DNA from: an uncultured Oscillospiraceae bacterium
GTDB lineage: Bacteria; Bacillota; Clostridia; Oscillospirales; Oscillospiraceae
Direction: 5' to 3'
DNA: 12,690 nucleotides
NCBI GenBank assembly: GCA_900769995.1
Contig: CAAGIT010000157.1
Span: forward strand, 1 to 12,690
Part shown: positions 1 through 7,513 of the stretch, in pieces
Position numbering within the stretch: the stretch's first letter is position 1
How the letters are laid out: the number at the start of each line of letters is the position of its first letter
The notes under the pieces: generated by a model
Seen by the model: only the letters and a program-made list of their open reading frames with translations
The model's database searches: none
What the model was told of the DNA's origin: nothing
Position numbers and translations under genes: made by a program

Positions 1-562
1 AATTATTATTGCGTGGGATTTGATTTTTGACTTTCTGAAGAACGTCGCAGAACTTATGGGTGTCAGCAGCCGTATCATCGAGAAGATCGAGGCAGGAATT
101 CTCACGGATGATTCCGGACGCGGTGAGCTGAGAACGACTTTGTTGGCGAATCTATCTGTCTTTGGGTCCGGACTTTACGGCGATATCGTGATCAATGAGG
201 GCAGCTATGCACATAATTTTTTCCTGGAGTTACTGGTGCATTATGGACTGCTCCTTGGCCCGATTCTGATTATTGCCGTTCTTGCGCTTCTCAAAAAAGG
301 TCTTTTTGTGAAGGATCAAACAAGACGTTTGCTTGTATTCGCACTGTTTTGCTGTACGATAATCAAACTCCTGCTCAGCAGCAGCTACTTGTCGCGTGAA
401 CCGACATTATATGCTTTGCTTGGGCTTTGTGTGAGTTGCACCCTTAACGACGAACAATTCTCATCGTCGCAGGCCGAGGAACAGATTGCTCTGGAAAAGG
501 AGCAGAAACTCCATTTGGGCAAGGGTCGAAAACGGCCAAATAAGAGCCGATACATCAAATAA
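1..562 (+). CDS. O-antigen polymerase/ligase-like membrane protein (Wzy-type), C-terminal part, 5' truncated
   Basis: The reading frame is open to the left edge (first full codon at base 2) and ends with TAA at 560-562, giving the last 186 residues of a larger membrane protein. Family knowledge: Wzy/WaaL-like proteins have 10 to 12 membrane spans and join lipid-linked repeat units outside the membrane. Seen here: a non-membrane loop of about 60 residues ending in GSYAHNFFLELLVHYG, the His-Asn motif just before a span that is typical of O-antigen polymerases/ligases. Two or three hydrophobic spans follow (about residues 85-98, 112-126 and 136-148), then a charged Glu/Lys/Arg-rich tail that is probably cytoplasmic. 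A flippase and sugar-nucleotide genes downstream support polymerisation of a Wzx/Wzy polymer. Whether it is a polymerase or a ligase cannot be decided from the C-terminus alone. Confidence 0.75.
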   Translation, partial: IIIAWDLIFDFLKNVAELMGVSSRIIEKIEAGILTDDSGRGELRTTLLANLSVFGSGLYGDIVINEGSYAHNFFLELLVHYGLLLGPILIIAVLALLKKGLFVKDQTRRLLVFALFCCTIIKLLLSSSYLSREPTLYALLGLCVSCTLNDEQFSSSQAEEQIALEKEQKLHLGKGRKRPNKSRYIK

Positions 563-590
563 CCGGTACCATTCCGATTTTGGAGGAGGG

Positions 591-596
591 AAGGAG
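591..596 (+). promoter_or_regulatory. Ribosome binding site AAGGAG for the acyltransferase GTG start
   Basis: AAGGAG lies 9 bases before the GTG at 606, within a purine-rich run (GGAGGAGGG just before it). This supports a GTG start at 606 and not the in-frame TTG at 486, which would overlap the upstream gene by 77 bases and has no such site. Confidence 0.75.
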
Positions 597-605
597 CTGC
601 AGCAA

Positions 606-1247
606 GTGAAAAAACTGTGCAAGCGAATTTTGACAACTCTGAAGTTCAGAGGTCAAAAGGTCAAGCTGTGTGCCGGTGTGGACGTGGCATTGTCGAATTG
701 CTACGGCGGCTGGAATAAAATCGGCAAAGACAGCAGCTTTTTCGGCAGCCTTGGAAAAGGCTCCTATATCGGCAGCGACTGCCATATTTCGGCGGACATC
801 GGTAAATTCTGCTGTATTGCGCCCTATGTGAGAACCGCCGTCGGCAGACATCCGACCAAAGATTTTGTCAGCATCCATCCCGCGTTTTACAGCCCGGACC
901 TCAGCCGCTGCGGACTGTCGTACAGCGGGCAGCAACGGTTTGAAGAGAGCCGCGGAAGGATCCGCATCGGAAACGATGTATGGATCGGCTATGGCGCGAT
1001 ACTGTTGGACGGCGTGCAAATCGGTGACGGTGCGGTAATTGCCGCAGGCGCGGTTGTTTGCAAGGATGTTGCACCGTACAGCGTCGTTGGCGGCGTTCCT
1101 GCAAAGCCAATCGGTGAACGCTTCTCGGCGGAGGAACGTGAAGAATTGGCACGCCTTTGCTGGTGGGACAAGCCGGAGGAATGGCTGAAAGAGAATGTGG
1201 ATCGGTTTGATAGCATTCAGAAACTTATGCAGAAAGACAGCGATTGA
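606..1247 (+). CDS. Hexapeptide-repeat (left-handed beta-helix) acyltransferase, CatB/XAT-like
   Basis: A 213-residue protein from the GTG at 606, chosen for the AAGGAG at 591-596 and the lack of overlap with the upstream gene. Hexapeptide turns are visible at about residues 38-75 (IGKDSS, LGKGSYIG, ISADIGKF) and 118-160 (IRIGNDVWIGYGAILLDGV, then IGDGAVIAAGAVV), followed by the usual VVGGVPAKPIG closing segment. A loop with GRHPT (His82) and FVSIHPAFY matches the region holding the catalytic histidine of xenobiotic/CatB-type acetyltransferases. Family knowledge: such enzymes move an acetyl (sometimes another acyl) group from an acyl-CoA to a sugar or alcohol hydroxyl in the cytoplasm. Context points to O-acetylation of a polysaccharide precursor. 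The C-terminal 40 residues form a short helical tail common in the family. Acceptor and acyl group are unknown. Confidence 0.85.
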   Translation: MKKLCKRILTTLKFRGQKVKLCAGVDVALSNCYGGWNKIGKDSSFFGSLGKGSYIGSDCHISADIGKFCCIAPYVRTAVGRHPTKDFVSIHPAFYSPDLSRCGLSYSGQQRFEESRGRIRIGNDVWIGYGAILLDGVQIGDGAVIAAGAVVCKDVAPYSVVGGVPAKPIGERFSAEEREELARLCWWDKPEEWLKENVDRFDSIQKLMQKDSD

Positions 1248-1249
1248 AT

Positions 1250-2404
1250 ATGAAGCTTTCCATTATTGTATCTAATCCGCTGAAAAAGGATCCCCGCGTG
1301 ATCAAGCAGGTCAAAGCAGCCATGCAAAAAGGTCATGAGGTTCAATTCGTCGGCTATCGGGATGCGTTTTATGACGAGGAGTTCCTGAGCGACTTGGGCT
1401 GCCGCTTTGACATCGTTGATCTTGGCGCGGAGTATTTGGGAAAACTCAACTCTGTCAGCAAGAAGATCAAGCGCCGTTTGGCATATCCAAAGCAAGCGCA
1501 GAAGTATATCGAGGACTTTTGCCCCGATGTGATTCATGCCAATGATTTTGACGTTTTGATCCCCGCCTATCGGGCTGCAAAGAAGTGCAAAGCTGCCTTG
1601 CTGTATGACTCGCATGAGGTTTATGCGGAGAATATCGGCATTGCTGAGCACCGCCTGGTCAAAAGCCTGATTATTTTTGCCGAGCGACGTTTGGTACGCA
1701 AGGTGGATCGTATGGTATCTGTCAGCAATGCGGCTGCGGATTATTTTGCACAGAAATATAAGATTCCCCGTCCGACGGTGATCACCAACTGCCCGATGCC
1801 GAGCGCGCTGCCGTTGAAGGAAAAAGCAGCGGATGCTTTTGAGGTCGTCTATCAGGGCTTGATGGTTGCCGGACGTGGTTATGAGGAATTCATTGCCGCT
1901 GCGGAGCATATTCCCCAGGGAATACGGCTGGTTTTGCGGGGCTACGGCGGTTTAGAGCCGGAGCTTCGCCGCAGATGTCAAGAGCCAGAGCTTTCTTCAA
2001 AGGTGCGCTTTGATGCGCCGGTCGAGGTTGCGGAATTGATTCAGGCGGCTTCGTCCTCGCACGTTGGCGCGGTTCTGACGCGGCCTGTCAATTTGAATTT
2101 CCGTCTATCCGTGTCCAATAAGGTCTTTGAATATGCGGCAGCGGGATTGCCGGTGCTGATGTCGGATGTTCCGGAGCACCGTTATCTGAACGAAACCTAT
2201 GATTTCGGTATCTTACTGCCGGAGGTTACCCCACAGGCGATCGCGGAGGCGATTGTAAGTTTACGGGATAACCCGTCACTCTATGAAAAACTGTCGAAAA
2301 ATGCCTCAAAAATGTTTGAAGCATTGAACTGGGAAGCAGAGTCGGAAAAACTGCTTCAAATTTATGAAGAACTCGGTCGGCTTGCAAAGGAGCGGAGAAA
2401 ATGA
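1250..2404 (+). CDS. GT4-family (group 1) glycosyltransferase
   Basis: 384 residues from the ATG at 1250, two bases after the preceding stop. An in-frame TTG at 1244 would overlap that stop (TTGA), so the start is uncertain by two codons. No strong ribosome site is visible, which suggests translational coupling. The N-terminal domain begins with KLSIIVSNPLKKDPRV, as in GT4 donors with a DPRV segment, and includes DVIHANDFD (93-101) and YDSHEVYAE (119-127). The C-terminal nucleotide-sugar domain has YQGLMVAGRG (201-210), VLRGYG (228-233) and NKVFEYAAAGLPV (290-302). Glu294 is the second Glu of the EX7E motif; the position of the first holds Leu286, as in other members of the SxxNKxFEY branch. 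Role (inferred): adds one sugar to the undecaprenyl-linked repeat unit on the cytoplasmic face. Donor and acceptor cannot be read from sequence. Confidence 0.88.
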   Translation: MKLSIIVSNPLKKDPRVIKQVKAAMQKGHEVQFVGYRDAFYDEEFLSDLGCRFDIVDLGAEYLGKLNSVSKKIKRRLAYPKQAQKYIEDFCPDVIHANDFDVLIPAYRAAKKCKAALLYDSHEVYAENIGIAEHRLVKSLIIFAERRLVRKVDRMVSVSNAAADYFAQKYKIPRPTVITNCPMPSALPLKEKAADAFEVVYQGLMVAGRGYEEFIAAAEHIPQGIRLVLRGYGGLEPELRRRCQEPELSSKVRFDAPVEVAELIQAASSSHVGAVLTRPVNLNFRLSVSNKVFEYAAAGLPVLMSDVPEHRYLNETYDFGILLPEVTPQAIAEAIVSLRDNPSLYEKLSKNASKMFEALNWEAESEKLLQIYEELGRLAKERRK

Positions 2405-3900
2405 GGCTTGGAAGCGTCAAGTACGGTGCGATTTTTTCGTATCTTCTGATCTTCTTGAATACCGCCTATGGTCTGCTGGTAACGCCCTATATCCTTTCGC
2501 AGATCGGCGACAGCCAATACGGCGTATATAAGACCATTTCCTCTCTGTCGGCCTCTCTTGCGGTTTTGGATTTGGGCTTTGGCGGCACGGTTCTGCGCTA
2601 TGTTGCAAAGTTCGCTGCGGAGCGGAAAAAGCAGGAATTGCACGAGTATTTGGGCATGGCGCTGACGCAGACCTTCCTCGTGCTGATTGGCGTGCTTCTA
2701 GTGGGCAGCGGGGTGTATTTTGCCCTCGAGCCGATGTATGCGGCCTCTTTTACCGTGGCAGAGCTGCATTTGGCAAAGCAGCTGTTTTGGATTCTGCTGG
2801 CAAATTTGGGTCTGAATTTCTTTGAAAACGTTTTCTTCGGCATCATCGCGGGTCATAACCAATTTGCCTTTGCAAACGGCATGAAGATCCTGCTCCTTTT
2901 GGGCAAGATCGCGGCTGTCTTTATCCTCCTGCCGATCTATCACAGTGCACTTGTCATTGTCTTGGCGCAGTTGGTGCTGACCTTTCTCGTTATGCTGGTA
3001 CACATCGCGTATATGCACAGGAAGCTCTGTGTGCGTTTTGTGTTCAACCGCTGGAATTCGGGCCTTTTCTGGGAATCCTTCCGATATACGCTTTTGCTGT
3101 TTTTGCAGTCCGTCGTGATCCAGTTTAACGGCAATGTGGATAATATTGTGATCGGCGCCGTGAAGGGCAGTGAGATGGTCACGCTCTATTCCTTTGCACT
3201 GATGCTGTTTAATATGTACGAGCAGCTATCCTCGTCTTTTTCCGGAATCATGCTTCCCACGGTGACGAAAAGGATTCACGATGGTGCAAGTGCGCACGAT
3301 TTGGAAAACCTGGTCATTCAGGTCGGACGAATACAGTTTATGATCCTCGGTGCGGCACTGTGCGGGTTTGCCGTCGTTGGCAGGGAGTTTATCGCGCTAT
3401 GGTTGGGTGCCGGCTTTGAGGATTGTTACAGCCTGGCACTGATCCTGATGACACCGGTCACAATTCCGCTGATTCAAAATGTCTGCCTGTCTATTTTAAG
3501 GGCAAAGAATATGATGGGATTCCGCACGGTCGCCCTGGTTTACTCTATGGTTGTCAACTGCATCCTTACGGTGTTCGGGACAAAATACTACGGTATCTAT
3601 GCGGCCGCTTTCGGTACAGCGCTCAGCACTGTGATCGGCAGTGTGATTTCCATGAACATTTATTACTACAAAAAGCTGCATATGAACGTTTTTCGGATGC
3701 TTTGGGAAACGATTTGCAAGATCCTTCCCGGCTTGGCTGCGGCATCCGGCATTACGATTCTTTGCAAAGCCTTGTTCAGCAGCAGCTTACACGGCGCTTT
3801 ACTGCAATTCCTTGTCCCGGCGGCAGTATTTATTGCGGTGTACGGCGTTGTGACCTTCGTGTTCTGCAAAGACGAATTAAAAAGACTTTTGAAGAAATAA
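2401..3900 (+). CDS. Wzx-like polysaccharide flippase (MOP/MVF superfamily)
   Basis: A 499-residue, very hydrophobic protein. Its ATG overlaps the stop of the glycosyltransferase (ATGA), with AAGGAG at 2387-2392, eight bases upstream. The opening, two hydrophobic spans with NTAYGLLVTPYILSQIGD and YGVYKTISSLS between and after them, is the typical start of Wzx/RfbX-type lipid-linked oligosaccharide exporters; the following VLDLGFGGTVLRYVAK is also characteristic. I count 12 to 14 likely spans, with a larger loop at about residues 288-304 between the two halves. Length (about 500) is normal. Role by family: moves undecaprenyl-diphosphate-linked repeat units across the membrane for polymerisation by the Wzy-like protein encoded upstream. 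The overlap implies coupled translation. Confidence 0.9.
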   Translation: MRLGSVKYGAIFSYLLIFLNTAYGLLVTPYILSQIGDSQYGVYKTISSLSASLAVLDLGFGGTVLRYVAKFAAERKKQELHEYLGMALTQTFLVLIGVLLVGSGVYFALEPMYAASFTVAELHLAKQLFWILLANLGLNFFENVFFGIIAGHNQFAFANGMKILLLLGKIAAVFILLPIYHSALVIVLAQLVLTFLVMLVHIAYMHRKLCVRFVFNRWNSGLFWESFRYTLLLFLQSVVIQFNGNVDNIVIGAVKGSEMVTLYSFALMLFNMYEQLSSSFSGIMLPTVTKRIHDGASAHDLENLVIQVGRIQFMILGAALCGFAVVGREFIALWLGAGFEDCYSLALILMTPVTIPLIQNVCLSILRAKNMMGFRTVALVYSMVVNCILTVFGTKYYGIYAAAFGTALSTVIGSVISMNIYYYKKLHMNVFRMLWETICKILPGLAAASGITILCKALFSSSLHGALLQFLVPAAVFIAVYGVVTFVFCKDELKRLLKK

Positions 3901-3912
3901 GGGTGGCACGAT

Positions 3913-5121
3913 ATGAAAATCGGCATTCTCACATTTCAAAGAAGCATCAATTATGGCGCGTTCATGCAATGCTATGCACTGTCGAATCGATTGCGGCAGG
4001 ATTTTCCGGATATAGAGATCGAAGTGATCGACTACACCTCTGAGCGAATCGACAAGCACTACAAGGCGTGGATCGAAACCGCCGATCCTGCACGGAACCA
4101 AGGCAGAAAGCACATCAAAGCCGCGTTTGAAAAGAGCTATCAGTTCCTGCCGCTCTCAGAGCGCCGTATGTGCAGCGATGATATGCCGGAGCTGATGCAA
4201 TGGCTGAATGATACCTATGACATCATCATTGTCGGCAGTGACGCTGTATGGAACTGGAACATCAGGGGCTTTCCGAATCCCTATTTCCTCCATGATTATA
4301 AGGGCATAAAGCTCAGCTATGCCGCGTCCGCCTTTGGCCAGTGCTACCGTGATATGACGCCCGGGCAACGCGCTTATTTGCAGGAAGCATTTCGGGATTT
4401 CCGGTATTTGGGTGTACGCGATGCCGCAACAGAGGATATGCTGCACATGGTCGATCCGCAGCTTGAGGTGCATCATAATTGCGACCCGACGGTTTTGCTG
4501 GAGCCTGAAAAACTGCCTTGCAGCATAGAAACCGTACGCGAGAAGTTCCGAAAGAAAGGACTTGACCTTGCAAAGCCCATGATCGGACTGATGGCCGGCG
4601 AATCCAATGTGGGCAGAGAACTGCGAAAATATCTGAAGCATGACGTTCAGCTTGTCGCGCTCTATGAGCCGAATGGTTGGGCAGACGCGTATTTGGATGA
4701 CCTGACGCCCTTTGAGTGGGCGCGCGCTTTTTCGCTGCTGCAGTGTACGGTCACGCACTTTTTCCACGGCACGATGCTCTCCCTTGTCAACGGCATTCCT
4801 CCGATTATCGCAGAAGCAAAGCAGGGCTATGCCGCAAATTACATCACAAAAATCTATGATGTATTGACAAGACTGGATTTCTTACAGTGGTATCATGCGG
4901 TACCGATGAGCTTTTGCACGCGTCTATGCAAAAAAATGTCACTTCCCACAAACCGCGGAATGTGGAAGCAGATTTGCAGGGATATTCGGCAAATGAACGG
5001 ACAAGAAGCGGCAATACAGATACACTCCCGCTTGAAGCAGGAAGCAGAGAGCTACACGAGCTTTCAAAAAGTGTTGGAGGATTGTATTCGGACTGTAAAA
5101 AAGGAGAAAGAAATTGGTTAA
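3913..5121 (+). CDS. Polysaccharide pyruvyl transferase family protein (WcaK/CsaB superfamily)
   Basis: 402 residues, ATG at 3913, with AGGGTGG at 3900-3906 as ribosome site. Hallmarks of PF04230 are present: MKIGILTFQRSINYGAFMQ at the N-terminus (the NYGA turn), DIIIVGSDAVWNWN (103-116), LSYAASAFG (134-142), GVRDAATEDML (167-177), CDPTVLL (190-196) and VTHFFHGTMLSLVNGIPPI (280-298), where the His-Gly region shapes the nucleotide site of this GT-B-like fold. Known members transfer pyruvate from phosphoenolpyruvate to a sugar as a ketal, giving a negative charge. Many family members in capsule clusters remain untested and some may have other roles. The last 80 residues are rich in Lys/Arg/Gln and less conserved. 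The last 8 bases overlap the next gene. Confidence 0.85.
   Translation: MKIGILTFQRSINYGAFMQCYALSNRLRQDFPDIEIEVIDYTSERIDKHYKAWIETADPARNQGRKHIKAAFEKSYQFLPLSERRMCSDDMPELMQWLNDTYDIIIVGSDAVWNWNIRGFPNPYFLHDYKGIKLSYAASAFGQCYRDMTPGQRAYLQEAFRDFRYLGVRDAATEDMLHMVDPQLEVHHNCDPTVLLEPEKLPCSIETVREKFRKKGLDLAKPMIGLMAGESNVGRELRKYLKHDVQLVALYEPNGWADAYLDDLTPFEWARAFSLLQCTVTHFFHGTMLSLVNGIPPIIAEAKQGYAANYITKIYDVLTRLDFLQWYHAVPMSFCTRLCKKMSLPTNRGMWKQICRDIRQMNGQEAAIQIHSRLKQEAESYTSFQKVLEDCIRTVKKEKEIG
5101..5106 (+). promoter_or_regulatory. Ribosome binding site AAGGAG for the dehydrogenase TTG start
   Basis: AAGGAG sits 7 bases upstream of the TTG at 5114, inside the 3' end of the pyruvyl transferase gene. No ATG or GTG is available between it and the GLGYIGLP nucleotide-binding motif, so this site decides the TTG start. 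Confidence 0.75.
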
Positions 5122-6307
5122 TGTTATTGGACTTGGTTATATCGGCTTGCCAACGGCGTTGATGCTTGCCGCCCACGGGAATGAGGTCGTGGGCACCGAT
5201 TACAACGCTCGATTGGTCGATCAGCTCAATCACGGACATACTACCTTTTCAGAAAAGGGGATCGACGCACTCTATCAGACAGCAGTTCAGAAGGGCATCC
5301 GCTTCTGCGAGGAATATCAGGTGACGGATACCTATATCGTTTCTGTTCCGACACCCTATGACAAGGACAGCAAGAAAATTGATCCGGGTTATGTCGTTGC
5401 GGCTGTGGAGGGGATTTTGAAGATCTGCCCCGACGGAGCCACGGTTGTTATCGAATCTACCGTTTCACCCGGCACGATCGATCGCTACATCCGTCCCTTG
5501 TGCGGTGAGAAGCATATTCAGCTTGTCCATGCGCCGGAGCGTATTATTCCGGGCAATATGCTTTATGAATTGGAGCACAATTCCCGCACCATCGGCGCGG
5601 ACGCGCCGGAGGTCGGTCAGCGGATCAAGGCGCTTTATGCCTCCTTCTGCAAGGGTGAGATCGTGCTGACGGATATTCGCACGGCGGAGATGACAAAGGT
5701 CATTGAAAATACCTATCGCGCCGTGAATATCGCCTTTGCAAACGAGCTGCAAATGCTCTGCCGCGATGTCGGCCTGGATGTGAGCGAGATCATCCGCATT
5801 TGCAATATGCACCCGAGAGTGAACATCCTTTCACCCGGCCCGGGTGTCGGCGGTCACTGCATTCCGGTTGACCCGTGGTTCCTGGTGGGCGATTATCCGG
5901 AGAAGACCCCGCTGATCCATCGGGCACTGGAGATCAACGATACGATGCCCGCGTATGTTTTTCAGCGGATCTGCGCCGTTATGGAGCAAAATGGGTTGGA
6001 CGATTTCTCCAAGGTCGGACTTTACGGCATGACCTATAAGGAGGATGTGGATGATTTGCGGGAATCTCCCGGTCTGCAGCTCTTAAATCTGATGCGAGAG
6101 AAAGGGTATTCGCCCAAGACATACGATCCCATGGTGGCACAGGGCACGCTGCCGGAGCAGTGCGGCTCACTTGCCGAGTTCCTTGCATCCGTGGATTTGG
6201 TCGTGGTGCTTGTCGGGCATCGGGAAATCCGCAATGCACAGTTGGAGCATAAGCTTGTGCTGGATACCCGCCGTGTTCTGACCGGCGGGAAGGTATATTA
6301 TCTATAG
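5114..6307 (+). CDS. wecC: UDP-N-acetyl-D-mannosamine dehydrogenase (WecC/Cap5O-like)
   Basis: 397 residues from a TTG start with AAGGAG 7 bases upstream. The enzyme family oxidises C6 of UDP-ManNAc with two NAD+ to give UDP-ManNAc-uronic acid. Seen in order: Rossmann motif GLGYIG (6-11) at the extreme N-terminus; VPTPYDKD (78-85); IESTVSPGT (113-121); APERIIPGNMLYELEHNSRTI (140-160), the WecC-type stretch, distinct from UDP-glucose dehydrogenases; EMTKVIENTYRAVNIAFANE (192-211) with the conserved Lys; and NMHPRVNILSPGPGVGGHCI, with catalytic Cys249, leading into PVDPWF. The C-terminal UDP-binding domain has GMTYKEDVDDLRESPG (305-320). All key residues are intact. The N-terminus is a few residues shorter than in E. 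coli WecC. It overlaps the pyruvyl transferase gene by 8 bases and precedes a 2-epimerase, its usual partner. Confidence 0.92.
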   Translation: MVNVIGLGYIGLPTALMLAAHGNEVVGTDYNARLVDQLNHGHTTFSEKGIDALYQTAVQKGIRFCEEYQVTDTYIVSVPTPYDKDSKKIDPGYVVAAVEGILKICPDGATVVIESTVSPGTIDRYIRPLCGEKHIQLVHAPERIIPGNMLYELEHNSRTIGADAPEVGQRIKALYASFCKGEIVLTDIRTAEMTKVIENTYRAVNIAFANELQMLCRDVGLDVSEIIRICNMHPRVNILSPGPGVGGHCIPVDPWFLVGDYPEKTPLIHRALEINDTMPAYVFQRICAVMEQNGLDDFSKVGLYGMTYKEDVDDLRESPGLQLLNLMREKGYSPKTYDPMVAQGTLPEQCGSLAEFLASVDLVVVLVGHREIRNAQLEHKLVLDTRRVLTGGKVYYL

Positions 6308-6358
6308 AGCAATGCTTCGATCCGAAGAAACCGGATACATTCTGTCTGGAGGTACGAA
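6308..6358 (+). other. 51-base intergenic gap, no regulatory element recognised beyond the ribosome site
   Basis: This is the longest gap inside the polysaccharide operon. It holds GGAGG at 6348-6352 for the epimerase start and a minor 5-bp inverted repeat (ATCCG/CGGAT) too weak for a terminator. I see no convincing -35/-10 pair. Confidence 0.5.
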
Positions 6359-7507
6359 ATGAGCAAGTTAAAACTGATGACGATTGTCGGCACACGGCCC
6401 GAGATCATCCGTCTGTCTGCCGTTATCAAGAAGTGTGACCGTTATTTTGATCAAATTCTGGTACATACCGGTCAGAACTACGACTATGAGCTGAACCAGA
6501 TCTTCTTTGATGATCTCGGTCTGCGCGCGCCCGATGCGTATTTGAACGCTGTCGGCGCCGATCTTGGCGAGACGATCGGCAATATCATCGCAAAATCTTA
6601 CGCCCTCATGGTCGAACGGCAGCCGGATGCGCTTCTGATTCTCGGAGATACCAACTCCTGTCTGTCTGCGATTGCCGCAAAGCGTCTGCATATTCCGATT
6701 TTCCACATGGAAGCGGGCAACCGCTGCTTTGACGAGTGTTTGCCCGAGGAGACAAACCGCCGCATTGTCGATCATATTTCCGATGTGAATCTCTGCTATT
6801 CCGAGCACGCAAGGCGCTATCTCAACGCTGAAGGAACGGCAAAGGAACGTACCTTTGTCACCGGTTCTCCGATGGCGGAGGTGCTGACGGACAATTTGAC
6901 GAGGATCGAAAGCTCCGATGTCCTGTCAAGACTCGGCTTGGAGAAGGGTAAGTATATCCTCCTCTCCGCACATCGGGAGGAAAATATCGATACGGAAGCA
7001 AATTTCTTCTCGCTGATGAACGCGGTCAACGCGATGGCAGAGCGGTATGATATGCCGATTCTCTATTCCTGCCATCCGCGCAGTGCGAAATTTATCGAAA
7101 GACGTGGATTTACCTTTGATCCGCGTGTCCGCTGCAATAAGCCGTTGGGCTTCCATGATTATAACAACCTGCAGATGAACGCTTTTGCGGTAGTTTCCGA
7201 CAGCGGAACCCTGCCCGAGGAATCCAGCTTCTTCCGCTCCATCGGAAAACCGATTCCCGCCGTCTGTATCCGGACGAGCACAGAACGTCCCGAAGCAATG
7301 GATAAAGGCAATTTCATTCTCGCCGGTATTACCACGGAGCAGGTTTTGCAGGCTGTCGAAACAGCGGTAGCCATGAACGAAAACGGCGATCTCGGTGTTC
7401 CGACACCGGACTATACCGACCTGAATGTTTCGAACAAGGTCGTAAAATTTATCCAATCCTATACCGGAGTTGTCAATCAGATGGTTTGGAGGAAAAGTGC
7501 GAGGTGA
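6359..7507 (+). CDS. UDP-HexNAc 2-epimerase, non-hydrolysing, closest by motif to Cap5G/WbjD/FnlC
   Basis: 382 residues; ATG at 6359 with GGAGG at 6348-6352. It is a clear member of the UDP-GlcNAc 2-epimerase family (GT-B fold): VGTRPEIIRLS (10-20), VHTGQNYDYEL (35-45), LGDTNS (95-100), HMEAGNRCFDE (116-126), LPEETNRRIVDH (128-139), SAHREEN (203-209), SDSGTLPEESS (280-290) and ERPEAMDKG (309-317). The equivalents of the WecB active-site acidic and His residues (Asp97, Glu118, Glu131, His205) are present. The exact wording DTNS, HMEAGNRC, GFHDYNNLQ and RPEAMDKG, and the ending YTDLNVSNKVVKFIQSY, match what I recall of the Cap5G/WbjD/FnlC branch (UDP-N-acetyl-L-fucosamine formation) better than WecB/Cap5P (GDTTT, VEAGLRT). 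Beside a WecC-like gene it may nonetheless serve UDP-ManNAc formation. Family certain, substrate not. Confidence 0.9.
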   Translation: MSKLKLMTIVGTRPEIIRLSAVIKKCDRYFDQILVHTGQNYDYELNQIFFDDLGLRAPDAYLNAVGADLGETIGNIIAKSYALMVERQPDALLILGDTNSCLSAIAAKRLHIPIFHMEAGNRCFDECLPEETNRRIVDHISDVNLCYSEHARRYLNAEGTAKERTFVTGSPMAEVLTDNLTRIESSDVLSRLGLEKGKYILLSAHREENIDTEANFFSLMNAVNAMAERYDMPILYSCHPRSAKFIERRGFTFDPRVRCNKPLGFHDYNNLQMNAFAVVSDSGTLPEESSFFRSIGKPIPAVCIRTSTERPEAMDKGNFILAGITTEQVLQAVETAVAMNENGDLGVPTPDYTDLNVSNKVVKFIQSYTGVVNQMVWRKSAR

Positions 7508-7513
7508 CAGGCG

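Noticed and set aside
486..605. N-terminal extension of the hexapeptide acyltransferase from an in-frame TTG
   Set aside because: It would overlap the polymerase gene by 77 bases, has no ribosome site, and adds sequence unlike the family; GTG 606 has AAGGAG at 591-596.
3423..4043. 206-codon + strand frame overlapping the flippase end and the pyruvyl transferase start
   Set aside because: It lies out of frame with two clear protein families, is rich in Cys/Arg/His without domains, and has no ribosome site.
4864..4896. TTGACA followed by TATCAT, resembling a promoter
   Set aside because: The spacing between the hexamers is 21 bases, too long for a sigma-70/A promoter, and it lies inside the pyruvyl transferase coding region.
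6308..6358. Small inverted repeat ATCCG/CGGAT in the longest operon gap, considered as a terminator or attenuator
   Set aside because: Only five base pairs and no T-tract follow; it could easily occur by chance.
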